The position numbers and the translations under genes are program-made. From the NCBI GenBank assembly GCA_963782475.1, contig CAWAJW010000003.1, forward strand, positions 62,001-126,000: a stretch of DNA of 64,000 nucleotides, written 5' to 3'. Each line of letters starts with the position of its first letter. Position 1 is the stretch's first letter. Under the pieces are notes generated by a model. It did not search any database. It saw only the letters and a program-made list of their open reading frames with translations, and had not been told where the DNA came from. Below are positions 18,912 through 29,535 of the stretch, one piece after another. This DNA comes from CAVQBP01 sp963782475 (lineage in GTDB: Bacteria > Bacteroidota > Ignavibacteria > Ignavibacteriales > Ignavibacteriaceae).

Positions 18912-20069
18912 TCAATTACTCATTTTAACTGAAAACTTAAAAATAGTTGTTGAATGAAATTTTTCTCCCGGCCTTAAAACTGTTGAAGGAAATCCCGGTT
19001 CATTTGGTGAATCTGGAAAATGCTCTGTCTCTAAACAAAACCCATAACTGCTTTCATACTTTCTTCCACTTTGTCCTGAAAATTTTCCGTTCAAACCATT
19101 AGCTGTGAAGAACTGCATTCCGGGTTCTGTTGTATATATTGTCATAACGATACCACTTTCGGGACTGTAAGCTTCGGCTGCTAATTTTAAAATCTCCCAC
19201 GGATGATAAAAAACAAAATTAATATCGTAACCGTGTTTAAGCTGATTCATATATTTACCAATTGAATGGGCTTTACGAAAATCAAAAGGAGTATTAGCGA
19301 CACTTTTTATTTCGCCGGTCGGAATCCCTTCGCTGTCATTTGGTGTGTAGTGGTCTGCGTTAATCATAAGTTGATGTGTTAAAACATTGCCGTTTCCTTC
19401 TCCATTTAAATTGAAGTAACAATGATTTGTGAAATTTATAACTGTCGGCTTATCCGTTTCGGCAAAATAATTCATACTTAATGAATTATCATTTGTTAAA
19501 GTATAAATCACTTTTACTTTTAAATTGCCGGGAAAACCTTCATGTTCATCCGGGTTTAGATGAGTCAAAATTAATGACGGGCCTTTATCGGTCATTAAAG
19601 TATCTGCATCCCATACAATTTTATCAAATCCAATTTTACCGCCATGTATAAAATGCTTACCGCGACTGTTTTTTGTTAGATTATATGTTACACCATCAAG
19701 AGTAAATTTTGCATTTGCAATGCGGTTGGAGAAGCGTCCAATTAAAGATCCAAAATGAGGATTAGGTTCAAAGTATTTTGGTAAGCTATCTAATCCTAAA
19801 ACAACATCAATCATTTTGCCCGACTTATCAGGAACATTAAGTGTGTATATCGCTCCAGCGTAGTTTGAAATTTTAGCGACTATCCCATTTCTATTTTTAA
19901 GCGTGAAAAGATAAACTTTTTGACTTTCTTTTACGCAGCAGAAGTCTTCCTTAATTGAACCAAACTCGGTTACAAACTCATACTTTGATGAAGAACTTCT
20001 AAATGCAAATAAAAAGAGAAATAATGAACAGATTATTATAACCAAAATATATTTATAGAATTTTTTCAA
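18912..20069 (-). CDS. galM: Aldose 1-epimerase (galactose mutarotase)
   Basis: 385 residues with an N-terminal membrane or signal segment (about 8-24). The mutarotase fold is shown by FGSLIGRFSNRIANAKFTLDG, the HFIHGG motif, the catalytic-His strand NHCYFNLNGEG and the catalytic-Glu strand CLETEHFPDSPNEP. It interconverts alpha and beta anomers of aldoses, fitting the release of galactose, fucose or glucose by the adjacent GH29, GH36 and GH2 enzymes. An export signal suggests a periplasmic role, which is common in polysaccharide loci. Spacing to the DUF1080 gene is 4 bases. Confidence 0.9.
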   Translation of the reverse strand: MKKFYKYILVIIICSLFLFLFAFRSSSSKYEFVTEFGSIKEDFCCVKESQKVYLFTLKNRNGIVAKISNYAGAIYTLNVPDKSGKMIDVVLGLDSLPKYFEPNPHFGSLIGRFSNRIANAKFTLDGVTYNLTKNSRGKHFIHGGKIGFDKIVWDADTLMTDKGPSLILTHLNPDEHEGFPGNLKVKVIYTLTNDNSLSMNYFAETDKPTVINFTNHCYFNLNGEGNGNVLTHQLMINADHYTPNDSEGIPTGEIKSVANTPFDFRKAHSIGKYMNQLKHGYDINFVFYHPWEILKLAAEAYSPESGIVMTIYTTEPGMQFFTANGLNGKFSGQSGRKYESSYGFCLETEHFPDSPNEPGFPSTVLRPGEKFHSTTIFKFSVKMSN

Positions 20070-20110
20070 AAACTATATCCTTGTATATTACTTTTCAATT
20101 ATTTTTAGTT

Positions 20111-21487
20111 TTACAACTTACCATTTACTTCAAGCTTAATTACACTAGCTGCATCGTCGGGAATGACAGTTGGCAATTTAATGACAACTCCTTTACCATT
20201 TATATCTGAATTTAAACTTTCATTATTCATCAATAGTTTAGAAGAAATAATTTTATTTTTTAACCCTGGTACAAAAAGTTTTCCATCAATCGGCCAATCG
20301 AAAACAAAAAGATATAGGATAGTATTATCACCATCGGTTTTCATTGTACAGCGTCCCCAACCTAATGAATCCAGCGGACTTGCTTTAGTTGCATAAATTG
20401 CTTCACTATTTACTTTCATCCATTTCCCAATGTCTTTTAATCTTTCAACGCTTGCTTCGGGAAATGTTCCATCGGCTTTGGGGCCAACATTCAATAAATA
20501 ATTTCCGCCTTTGGAAGTTATATCAATAAGATTGCGAATTAAAGTCTTCGATGATTTCCAATTGTGGTCGTAACTTTTATAACCCCAGGTGCCATTCATA
20601 GTCATACAGGTTTCCCAATCTTTGCCTTTCATTTCATCCTTTGTGGGAATCTTTTGCTCAGGAGTTTGTGTATCACCAGGAAAATTTGGACGCTTTAGTC
20701 TATTGTTTGTTATTATGTTTGGCTGAAGTTTTAACAATGCTTGCAGCTTCTCAGCATATTCATCTGTCATATCAACAGGTGTATCCCACCATAAAATGGC
20801 AACGTCGCCATAATTAGTTAACAATTCTCTTACTTGCGGAACGGCTACACTATCAATGTATTCAGACATGCTTTTGGAAGTTTGAAGTGGGTCCCAATGC
20901 CCATCATGAGCTTTTGTATAAGCATCGATTTTTGCGGAGTCAGGATTTAGCCAGCCTTCTGTTGTAACTTTTCTCGCAGCAGCCCCGCCGGGATTATTCC
21001 AATCCTGCGCTTGAGAATAATAGAACCCAAGCTTGATTCCATATTTTTTACATGCGGCAGCTAAAGGTTTTAAAACATCTTTACCATAAGGCGTAGCATC
21101 AACTATATTCCATTTACTTGCTTTTGTTTTAAACATTGCAAAACCATCATGATGCTTTGCAGTTATCACAAGATATTTCATCCCGGCATCCTTAGCCATC
21201 TTTACCCATGCATCTGCATCATATTTTACGGGGTTAAATATTTTTGCATACTGCTGATATTCTTCAACCGGAATTTTCATACGATTCATAATCCATTCAG
21301 CACCGCCGCGTCTCATCTGATGGCCTTTATAAACACCTCCGAGAACAGAATAATCTCCCCAATGAATAAACATCCCAAATCTCGCTTCATGCCACCATTC
21401 CATTCTTTTATCTTTTGATGTTTCTTGAGCCCGATTGAGCTGCATCATAAAAATTATAAGTAAACCGGTTAGAAGAATATTTTTCAT
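20111..21487 (-). CDS. GH29 alpha-L-fucosidase, secreted
   Basis: 458 residues, signal peptide about 1-20. GH29 landmarks are WWHEARFGMFIHWGDYS, KYLVITAKHHDGFAMF (the substrate-binding HH pair) and the nucleophile strand DVAILWWDTPVDM (Asp in WWDTP), followed by GNYLLNVGPKADG. The retaining enzyme removes alpha-linked fucose. The length matches classical bacterial GH29 proteins with a C-terminal beta sandwich. It is intact, in contrast to the more divergent GH29-like gene at 4399-5415. It lies 41 bases upstream of the epimerase gene in the same operon. Confidence 0.92.
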   Translation of the reverse strand: MKNILLTGLLIIFMMQLNRAQETSKDKRMEWWHEARFGMFIHWGDYSVLGGVYKGHQMRRGGAEWIMNRMKIPVEEYQQYAKIFNPVKYDADAWVKMAKDAGMKYLVITAKHHDGFAMFKTKASKWNIVDATPYGKDVLKPLAAACKKYGIKLGFYYSQAQDWNNPGGAAARKVTTEGWLNPDSAKIDAYTKAHDGHWDPLQTSKSMSEYIDSVAVPQVRELLTNYGDVAILWWDTPVDMTDEYAEKLQALLKLQPNIITNNRLKRPNFPGDTQTPEQKIPTKDEMKGKDWETCMTMNGTWGYKSYDHNWKSSKTLIRNLIDITSKGGNYLLNVGPKADGTFPEASVERLKDIGKWMKVNSEAIYATKASPLDSLGWGRCTMKTDGDNTILYLFVFDWPIDGKLFVPGLKNKIISSKLLMNNESLNSDINGKGVVIKLPTVIPDDAASVIKLEVNGKL

Positions 21488-21619
21488 TATATCTCCATTA
21501 CAATATTTTCATTTAAGTCGGCTAAGTTTATTTTGTTAATTATTCAAAGGATTAATTTATTCTGAATATCTTAGTTAAAATTTTATTTAATTTTAATCCG
21601 CTTTTGATGAAGAACGAAT

Positions 21620-23779
21620 TTATTTAAATTCACTAATCTCAATTACACTGCTCGTTAAAGAATTATTGCTGGAAACATTTAATCCAATTTTCATTAAATA
21701 TTCACCGGAAAAAATTTTACCGTTTTCAGCACAACTTCCTTTAACACCGGGATACAAATTTGTTTCTTCTATTTTATAATTTTTATTGTCATCTAACCCT
21801 TGAAGTTTTACTGACTCGAAATTCTGCCGTTGTGTTTGCAGATTATAAGCAAACAGAACAGCTTTATTTTTTTGTTCATTCACATACATGAGTACTGCAC
21901 GATTTTCTTTAAATGGCGAAACCAACCTGTAAAGGTCTCCGAACCAAATTACATCACTTAGTTTTTTATAATTTTTAACTGCCTGCTGACTAAACTTTAA
22001 ATCTTCGTCACTCATTTTTTCAACCGGAATATCATATCCCAATTTACCCATCATTGCAACATCAGTTCTAAATTTTAATGACTGCTTTCCCATAGAAGTA
22101 ACATGGGCACACATTGCAATTGATGGGAAGAAATACGAATAACCCCATTGAATAAAAACTCGATTGTATCCATCAGTATTATCGCTTTGCCAAAACTCGG
22201 TAAAATATTTTAAAGCCTCATAATCAACTCTGCCACCTCCGCCTGAACAAAGCATTACGGGCAAATGAGGATACTTTTCTCTAAACTTTTTAAGCACTTT
22301 ATATAATCCTTTTACGTAATCGATATATAAATGAGATTGATTGTTTTTGAGATAAGGAGAATAAGGATTAACAATCATGCTGTTGCAATCCCACTTGATA
22401 AAAGCAATGTCAGTATTTTTCGTTAATAGTTTATCAAGAATACTATAAACAAAATCTTGAACTTTAGGATTGGTTAAATCAAGAACTAGTTGGTTGCGAA
22501 AATATTTTTCATCTCTGTTTGGAAATCTTAAAATCCAGTCTGGGTGTTTTTCGTACAATTCACTTTTAGGATTAACCATTTCCGGTTCCAGCCAGATTCC
22601 GAACTTAACTCCATTTTTATCAGCTTCTTTTGTGAGATAGCTGATGCCATCAGGAAGTTTTGTTTTATTTGGTTCCCAATCTCCAAGTCCGGCATGGTCA
22701 TCATTGCGCGGATATTTATTTGCGAACCATCCGTCGTCAAGAAGAAATAAATCTACTCCAAGTTTTTTAGCATCTTTAATTAAATCTGCAAGCTTTGTTT
22801 CATTAAAATCAAACCCGGTTGATTCCCAATTATTCAACAATGTTAATCTTGGTTTTTCGCCGTCTAGTAAATCATATTTCCTTGCCCAACTGTGAAGGCT
22901 TCTGCTCGCTTTTCCTTTACCTTGATTGCTGTATGTAAAAATAAACTTTGGAGTAATAAATTTTTCCCCCGGAGATAATTTATATTCAGAAGCAAAAGGA
23001 TTCATGCCTGAGATAATTCGTAAAGAATTTCTTGGGTCAATCTCAAAAAGAAATTGAAAGTTACCTGTCCATGCAAGAGTGCCCGCAATTAAATCACCTT
23101 TATTTTCATCAGAAGGTTTATTTAATGAAAGGAAGAAAACCGGGGTTTGATACATGTCAACACGTGTGCCTAATTTACTATCAATAATTTTTATTCCGCT
23201 GGTAAGCTTGCTTTCCTGCATTTGCATTTCACGAGCCCAATCTCCGTGAAATTGTGTGAGCCAATAATGACTTGCATTAAAGTTAAGTTGTGAAGATGCA
23301 AAATTGTATATAGTCACAGAATCTTTTTCATTTTGCTTAATCTCTGTCCATTCTTCAATTACGTCTTCATTATAAAATGTTTTGAAATTCAGAACCACAT
23401 TGACAGGATATTGAGAGTCTTTTAAATTTATTTTTGTTAATGATGTGTTACTATGAATTTTTTCAGTATAATAACTAATATATCTTAAGTCAAGAGATGG
23501 ATTTCCATCAGTGTGAGTTATTCGAATAGCTGGAGTAAAAAGATTATCATTTCCATAAGCCGAATAAGCATCTTTTTTCTTCGATTCGTTTTTAAAATAA
23601 TCAAAATTATTATTCAGCTTTTCACCGAAATATATTTGGCACAATTTTGCATTAATCCCTTTTATAAAAACGAGAGCAGAATTTTTTGTCTCGATTAAAA
23701 TTAGATTTTTGTTTTGTGCAGGAGATGTTGCTTGTAATAGAAGTAAAAATGAGATAAAGGAATAAAATATTTTACTCAC
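21620..23779 (-). CDS. GH36 alpha-galactosidase, secreted
   Basis: 719 residues if started at the GTG at 23779-23777, which gives the signal peptide VSKIFYSFISFLLLLQATSP and has AAAGGA about eight bases upstream. The frame stays open to 23851 but without a signal. Catalytic features are the nucleophile strand AFIKWDCNSM and the acid/base segment WQSDNTDGYNR, plus the LFLLDDGWFANKYPRNDDHAGLG region typical of clan GH-D, shown here only in part. The enzyme releases alpha-galactose or N-acetylgalactosamine. It is the first gene of the minus-strand operon 23779-16001, which diverges from the gene at 24073. Confidence 0.88.
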   Translation of the reverse strand: MSKIFYSFISFLLLLQATSPAQNKNLILIETKNSALVFIKGINAKLCQIYFGEKLNNNFDYFKNESKKKDAYSAYGNDNLFTPAIRITHTDGNPSLDLRYISYYTEKIHSNTSLTKINLKDSQYPVNVVLNFKTFYNEDVIEEWTEIKQNEKDSVTIYNFASSQLNFNASHYWLTQFHGDWAREMQMQESKLTSGIKIIDSKLGTRVDMYQTPVFFLSLNKPSDENKGDLIAGTLAWTGNFQFLFEIDPRNSLRIISGMNPFASEYKLSPGEKFITPKFIFTYSNQGKGKASRSLHSWARKYDLLDGEKPRLTLLNNWESTGFDFNETKLADLIKDAKKLGVDLFLLDDGWFANKYPRNDDHAGLGDWEPNKTKLPDGISYLTKEADKNGVKFGIWLEPEMVNPKSELYEKHPDWILRFPNRDEKYFRNQLVLDLTNPKVQDFVYSILDKLLTKNTDIAFIKWDCNSMIVNPYSPYLKNNQSHLYIDYVKGLYKVLKKFREKYPHLPVMLCSGGGGRVDYEALKYFTEFWQSDNTDGYNRVFIQWGYSYFFPSIAMCAHVTSMGKQSLKFRTDVAMMGKLGYDIPVEKMSDEDLKFSQQAVKNYKKLSDVIWFGDLYRLVSPFKENRAVLMYVNEQKNKAVLFAYNLQTQRQNFESVKLQGLDDNKNYKIEETNLYPGVKGSCAENGKIFSGEYLMKIGLNVSSNNSLTSSVIEISEFK

Positions 23780-24072
23780 ACTAAATCCTTTATATTTATA
23801 TAAGTCCAGGGAAGATTTCGATATAAGATTTTTACAGAAAAAAGCCAACAAATTTTACATTTTTAGGTTTGATTCACTCCGTCATATTTCTTAATTTGCA
23901 CTTAATGTTAAACGCTTATCATTTGACAAAAATATATAAAAATATATATAAAAAAATAGTTATTAGATTATTTTTTTAAGTTTTTCTTTATTTATATTGA
24001 TGAAAATTTTTAGGACGTAGGTCTAATAAAACTGCTTTACATTTTTGCATTATATTTAAGTTAAATAATGAT
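23780..24072. promoter_or_regulatory. Divergent AT-rich promoter region
   Basis: This 293-base gap separates the minus-strand GH36 operon from the plus-strand alginate-lyase-like gene, so it must hold both promoters. It contains a very AT-rich core (TTTGACA followed by ATATATAAAAA-type runs, 23922-23960). A near-palindrome TAAACGCTTA at 23909-23918 resembles LacI-family half-sites. No regulator gene is nearby. The operator suggestion is weak. Confidence 0.4.
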
Positions 24073-25248
24073 ATGAGATTCAAATTATACTTCAGTTTAA
24101 TATTATCATTTTATTTTTCAATAGCTTTTGCTCAGGTTAAAAATAATTCGGTTAAACAATTAATAATTAAACTTGATAAAGTCAGAGTTGTAAAAGATGC
24201 TAATAAATATTTAAAGGAACAACCAATAACTATAACATCTTCTAAAGCAGAAAGGAGTAAAGGCGGTATTCACGACTTTTATTCAGAAGGGGATTACTGG
24301 TGGCCAAACCCAAAATATCCTGACAGCCCTTATGTGCGAAAAGATGGGATGACAAACCCTGATAACTTTGTTGCACATCGTAAAGCAATGAGAAGGTTGA
24401 GTATCCAGGTACCAACATTAGTGGCAGCATATAAATTTACCGGTGATAAAAAATATGCAGAGCATGCAGTCAAACATTTGCTTGCCTGGTTTGTAAATAA
24501 GAAAACGATGATGAATCCAAATCTAAAATATTCCCAGGCGATAAAAGGAAGATACTCAGGAAGAGGAATAGGAATTATAGATGCTGTCCATTTAGTTGAA
24601 GTTGTACAAGCAGCAATGGTTCTTGAAAAAGATAATCTTATTAAAAAGGATGACCTGAATAAAATAAAAAAATGGTTTAAAGAATTTTCTGATTGGCTGA
24701 TGAATGACCAATTTGGAATTGATGAAAGGAATAATGGTAATAATCATAGCACTTGCTGGGATATGCAGGTTGCCGAGTACGCAAAATTTATTGGAGATAA
24801 AAATAAACTTGAGTTCTGCCGTAATCTTTTTAAAACAGAACTATTGACAAAACAAATGAAAGCAGATGGAAGTTTTCCAAAGGAACTGGCAAGAACAAAA
24901 CCATATGGATATTCATTATTCAATCTTGATGCGATGGCGATGGTTGCAGAAATTTTATCAACGTCAGAAGATAATCTTTGGAAATTTAAAACTGACGATG
25001 GTGTAACACTTGAAGCAGCATTAAAATTTATGTATCCATATATAAAGGATAAATCGAAGTGGCCTTATCAAAAGGATATAATGTACTTTGATGATTGGCC
25101 GGTAAGACAACCTTCTTTGCTGTTTGGAGGAATTGCCTATAATAAAGAAGAATATATTGACCTTTGGAAAACTTTAAACCCCGCTCCAACGAAAGAAGAG
25201 ATAATCAGAAACTTTTTTATCCGACAGCCTATATTATGGCTAAACTAA
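24073..25248 (+). CDS. Alginate lyase family protein (PF05426-like), secreted
   Basis: 391 residues, signal peptide about 1-20. Family segments are DYWWPNPKYPDSPYVRKDG, GRYSGRGIGIIDAVHL, the NNHSTCWDMQ stretch (N and H are candidate catalytic residues) and ELARTKPYGYSLFNLDAM (candidate catalytic Tyr). The (alpha/alpha) toroid lyases of this family act on polyuronates. It is the intact paralogue of 5431-6635. It starts the plus-strand unit that continues with GH2, 46 bases later. Confidence 0.85.
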   Translation: MRFKLYFSLILSFYFSIAFAQVKNNSVKQLIIKLDKVRVVKDANKYLKEQPITITSSKAERSKGGIHDFYSEGDYWWPNPKYPDSPYVRKDGMTNPDNFVAHRKAMRRLSIQVPTLVAAYKFTGDKKYAEHAVKHLLAWFVNKKTMMNPNLKYSQAIKGRYSGRGIGIIDAVHLVEVVQAAMVLEKDNLIKKDDLNKIKKWFKEFSDWLMNDQFGIDERNNGNNHSTCWDMQVAEYAKFIGDKNKLEFCRNLFKTELLTKQMKADGSFPKELARTKPYGYSLFNLDAMAMVAEILSTSEDNLWKFKTDDGVTLEAALKFMYPYIKDKSKWPYQKDIMYFDDWPVRQPSLLFGGIAYNKEEYIDLWKTLNPAPTKEEIIRNFFIRQPILWLN

Positions 25249-25294
25249 ATTTTATTCAATATAATCTCAATTTATTATTTACTTTAGGAAACTA

Positions 25295-27738
25295 ATGACA
25301 TATCTGAAATCAATTTTTGTAATCCTTTCTGCAATAATTTCAGTTAATGCACAAATAATTAATACTAATAATAATATTGAAGATAAAAGTGGAAGACAAA
25401 TTTATAATGTAGATAATGATTGGTCATATCTTGAGAATAATACAAACGAAATAAATGATATTCATTTACCAAGCAACAAATGGGAAAAAATAAATCTGCC
25501 TCATACATGGAATAGATATGATAACGTTGATGCAGAACCAGGTTATCGTAGAGATGCAAGCTGGTATCAGAAAAATATATTTATTCCAAAGTTAAGCCGC
25601 AAACAAAATATTATACTTTATTTTGAAGGAGCAGACATAACCACAGATGTTTATGTAAATAATAAATTTGCCGGTAAGCATGTCGGTGGTTATGTTGGGT
25701 TTGAAATTGATATTACTCCTTTTATTAATGAAGGAAGTGAAAATATAATTAATGTTAGAGTAGATAATTCATATAACCCAAATATAATTCCTTCGCAAAA
25801 ATCTGACTTCTTTATTTATGGTGGTATTGTTAGGAATGTTTGGTTAAAGATAGTTCCACAAAACTATATCCAGAATTTTCATGTACTAATTTCCGATGTG
25901 AGTGAATTATCTGCAACTACAAAAGTTGTAGCGCAAGTAAATTGTCTAAGTGAATCAAAAGAGATTCTTAAAGCAAGGTTGATAAATCCAGATGGCAATG
26001 TAATTGATGAAACGAAAAAAGAACTAAGTTTGACTAAAGGTGATAATTTAATTTCCTTAAACTTTAATAATCTTAAAAATCCAGAACTTTGGTCGCCGGA
26101 TAATCCAAATCTTTATACAGTAAAATTAAACCTAGAAAAGAATAATGAATTCTTCGATTCAACCAGTAATAAAATTGGTTACCGCTGGTATGAATTTAAA
26201 AATCATGGTGCATTTTATCTGAACGGGAAAAAACTTTTAATTAAAGGGACACATCGTCATGAAGATTATGCCGGATATGGAGAAGCAATGCCCGACAGCC
26301 TTCAAATAAAAGACATGAAAATGATTAAAGGAATGGGAGCTAATTTTGTAAGGCTTGCGCATTATCCTCAGAGTCCGCTTGTTTACAAAGCTTGTGATGA
26401 ATTAGGGATAATGGTTTGGGATGAACTTCCATGGTGCCGAGGAGGGATGGGCAAAGAAGAGTGGAAATCAAATACTAAAAGATTATTTACAGAACAAATA
26501 AATCAGAACTTTAATCATCCAAGCATTATAATATGGTCTCTTGGTAATGAACTTGACTGGCTGCCGGATTTTCAAAATGGAAATAATGAAGATTCACTAG
26601 ATGCCTTTCTAAGTTTACTAAATAATATTGCTCACACTATTGACCCATCAAGATTAACAGCAGTGCGAAAATATCAAGGAGCAGCAAAAATAGTTGATGT
26701 CTTTTCTCCATCTATTTGGGCAGGCTGGTATTCGGGAGTTTATACCAATTATCAAAAGGCAATTGTAGATGCGCAAAAAAAATATCCTCATCTTCTGCAT
26801 GTTGAATATGGCGGTTCAAGTTTATTGGGCAGGCATAATGAAAATCCAATTACCGGTGAAGGAATTTTAAATCCAAATGAATGGGATGAGAAAGTTAATA
26901 AAGTGCATGTTTCAAACATTGCAAATATAGGTGATTGGAGTGAAAATTATATAGTAGATTTATTTGATTGGCATTTGAGATACACTATGCAGACTACAAC
27001 TTTCGCCGGAAATGTGCAATGGGCTTTTAAGGATTTTCCAACACCGCTTCGTCCCGAAAATGCAATTCCCTACATGAATTTAAAGGGTTGGTAGATAGAG
27101 CGGGACAACCAAAAGACGCCTATTATGTCTTTAAAAGTTATTGGACTAAGAAACCGGAATTCTGTTATATTGAAAGCCATACATGGACAGAACGAAGCGG
27201 GCCCAAAAATGTGAAAAGAGAAGTTTGTGTTTATAGTAATTGTGATGAAGTTGAATTATTCTTGAACGGAAAAAGTTTTGGGAGAAAAGATAAAGACATA
27301 AAAAAATTTCCAGCAAGCGGATTAAACTGGCAGCTCAACTTTAATGAAGGTGCAAATAGTTTGAAAGCGGTCGGATATAACAATAATAAACAAACTGCAG
27401 TTGATACATTAACGTTCGATTACACTTATAAAAAAGCAGGCACTCCCGATGACATTAAATTACTATCAAACAAACTTCCAAATGGGGACTATCTAATTAC
27501 AGCAATTGTAGTTGATAAAGATGGGCAAAGATGTTTGGATTATAGTAAACGAATTTATTTTTCGTCAGATGGTTCAGGAAAATTATTAGAAAACTTAGGA
27601 ACAACTTTTGGTAGTTCAATTATTGAAGCTGGCAATGGAAAAGCACAAATATTATTTAAACCAGATTCGAATAAAAATGCAGTTATTGAAGCTTGGAATC
27701 AGGATTTTAAGGGGGCATATTTAATAATAGGAGACTAA
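25295..27738 (+). pseudogene. GH2 beta-galactosidase-like, one single-base deletion near the C-terminus
   Basis: Reconstructed length is 814 residues. A signal peptide is followed by the GH2 sugar-binding domain, the immunoglobulin-like domain, the TIM barrel and a C-terminal domain. The acid/base Glu is in WSLGNELDWL, and the nucleophile Glu is expected in HVEYGGSSLLG. The frame 25295-27094 ends at PYMNLKGW-stop, while 27088-27738 continues with VDRAGQPKDAYYVFKSYW. Adding one A to the AAA at 27082-27084 restores LKGLVDRAGQ. Both catalytic residues lie before the break, so a truncated 599-residue product might fold poorly but retains the active site. The enzyme would remove terminal beta-galactose or glucuronate. 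Read error and true mutation are both possible. Confidence 0.8.
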
Positions 27739-27992
27739 AGAGAAATTTGCATTTGAGTAAAATTTATTCAGTCGTAAATTTTAAATTTCAACTCTACTGA
27801 ATGAAGTAAATTTTTAACCATTGCATCAACTGTGAGGTTTTCTTAATAATGTAAAATTAAATATTTATTCTGAACTTCAATTTCGAGACTGTAAAATAAA
27901 TTGTGTAATAGCAAGACATGAAAAAGAAATAAATGAAACTCCCGCTGTGAGTCATATTTAGTTTAGATTATTTAAAACGTTAACTGATTTCA

Positions 27993-28250
27993 TCATTCCA
28001 TACTATCGACATGTACATATCTCATTGTAGTAGTTATTCTAGCATGCCCAGCAAGTTTTTGCATCCCTGGTAATGGTATATCGCTACTATTTGCCAGATG
28101 AGTTATGTAGGAATGCCAACAAGTATGGGATTATCATCTAACTTCTTCTCACGCATAGCTTTTTTGAAAATACGCGATACATAATCAGATTAATAAGGTA
28201 TTTTTTCGTCTTCCCAAATAATAAATCGTCAGGTTTTTAGTTTCTAATAT
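27993..28250 (-). pseudogene. C-terminal remnant of a tyrosine recombinase
   Basis: Read on the minus strand, one frame gives DYVSRIFKKAMREKKLDDNP. After a single-base shift another gives HSYITHLANSSDIPLPG, then MQKLAGHARITTTMRYVHVD before a TGA at 27995-27993. H-S-x-x-T-H-L, L-A-G-H-A-x-I-T-T-T and the M-R-Y-V-H catalytic-tyrosine strand are the box II motifs of XerC/phage-type integrases. The catalytic Arg position before H-S is Trp. No N-terminal part is found upstream, where the IS element begins. It is a decayed integrase that marks this region as a former mobile-element boundary. Confidence 0.7.
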
Positions 28251-28321
28251 TTTGATTAACTGATTTGTGGTTCAGGATGAAAATTAGTTAAGAAATCTAA
28301 GTTAAATTTAAGCGGATCATC

Positions 28322-28379
28322 TACCTCATAATTCTCAAAAAAGCCGAATGCGTAAAATGCTGTCAACTTAAATTGCATT
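28322..28379 (-). repeat. attC-like site, part 1 (interrupted by the IS element)
   Basis: This stretch matches, with 2 mismatches over about 44 bases, the attC-like site at 38053-38120 (shared core GTAAAATGCTGTCAACTTAA). It ends abruptly at ...TTGCATT. The missing remainder, TGTTATGTGC, is found at 29966-29975, directly after the IS element; in the intact site TTGCATT is followed by TGTTAGGTGC. The two parts therefore join without a gap or overlap. Confidence 0.6.
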
Positions 28380-28445
28380 GATATTTCCAATAAGTAAAAA
28401 ATTAAATTTAGCATTACCAATTAACTTTAACTTAGGAGGTATCAA

Positions 28446-29461
28446 ATGTATTACACTGGAATTGATCTTCACAAATTTACTTCTTTTTTAACTACTGTTG
28501 AACCTGATGGTAATGTCGTTAAAAAAGATAATTTTAAAATCTTCCTCATAACTTCATTCAGTATTTCTCCTCTATCCCCGGTCAACATATCACCACTGTT
28601 GAATCTACTATGTCCTGGTATTGGTTAAGTGATCTCCTTGATTCTATTAACATCCCTTTGATTCTTGCTCACGCTAAATATGTTAAGGCTATTGCTTATG
28701 CTAAAGTTAAAACTGATAAAGTTGATTCTCTTACTCTTGCTCAGCTCCTTAGAATGAACTATATTCCTGTAGCACATAAAATTTCTAACCAACACCGCTT
28801 CCTTCGCGATGCCCTCAGAGCAAGACTTAAAATTGTTCAGCGACATACTTCCGTAATCAATTCTATGCACCTGTTTCTTGCTAAATTTAACTTTGATTCT
28901 CCTACTCAACTTGACGGAATACCCAAATTCCAATATGAGCAATTATCTGAACTGCAAACTCTTCTCAATGAACAAATCATTGATATTGAAAAACAGCTCC
29001 ATCCATCCCTTATTCCTAATGATGATATTCAAAGACTACTTTGGATCCCTGGAATCGGTATAATCAATGCCTTTTCTATTTTACTGGAAGTTGATGATAT
29101 TAACCGCTTCCCTGACCTTAAGAATTTCTTCTCTTACTCAAGACTTACACCTTCTGCACGGAATTCTGCTGGTAAATCCAAGCAGAGGGCTTCTAAAGAT
29201 GGTAATAAATATCTTAAAGTCGCTTTCTCTGAGGCTGCCATTCGGGCTATCCAGTATTATCCTGTTATTCGTAACTACCATACCTCCCTGCTTAGAAGAA
29301 AAAATAAATTCATTGCTAAAACTATTATTGCTAAAGAAATTGCCCGGATCGTCTTTTTTGTCCTAAAATATAAATCTGGCTTTAATAATAAATTTAAAGG
29401 TCAAGAACTTATTCATATAAAGTCTTTACAATGGCCGCGCATTACAAGCCCCGGCACATAA
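28446..29461 (+). pseudogene. IS110-family transposase with one frameshift
   Basis: Frames 28446-28628 and 28610-29461 join into 338 residues if one A is added to the AAAA at 28535-28538, giving NFKNLPHNFIQYFSSIPG. The DEDD (RuvC-like) residues are visible: Asp in YTGIDLHK, Glu in TTVEST and the Asp pair in KTDKVDSLTLAQLLR. The C-terminal Transposase_20 domain has WIPGIGIINAFSILLE and a Ser-containing SARNSAGKSKQRASKDGNKY segment. An excellent RBS (AGGAGG) precedes the ATG. As read, the enzyme is inactive unless programmed frameshifting or a read error is involved. Confidence 0.85.
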
Positions 29462-29535
29462 CTGATTTGCTTTTACCGGCATAATCGTTTGCATTGATTG
29501 GGTAGTAATGCGCATGCCTATTATATATCTGGAAT

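Noticed and set aside
16107..22895. Several plus-strand frames opposite the 16-24 kb operon
   Set aside because: All lie antisense to well-supported glycosidase genes, without ribosome-binding sites or recognisable domains.
23909..23918. LacI-type operator TAAACGCTTA as a firm regulatory site
   Set aside because: Single imperfect occurrence and no LacI-family gene in the window; kept only as a weak remark.
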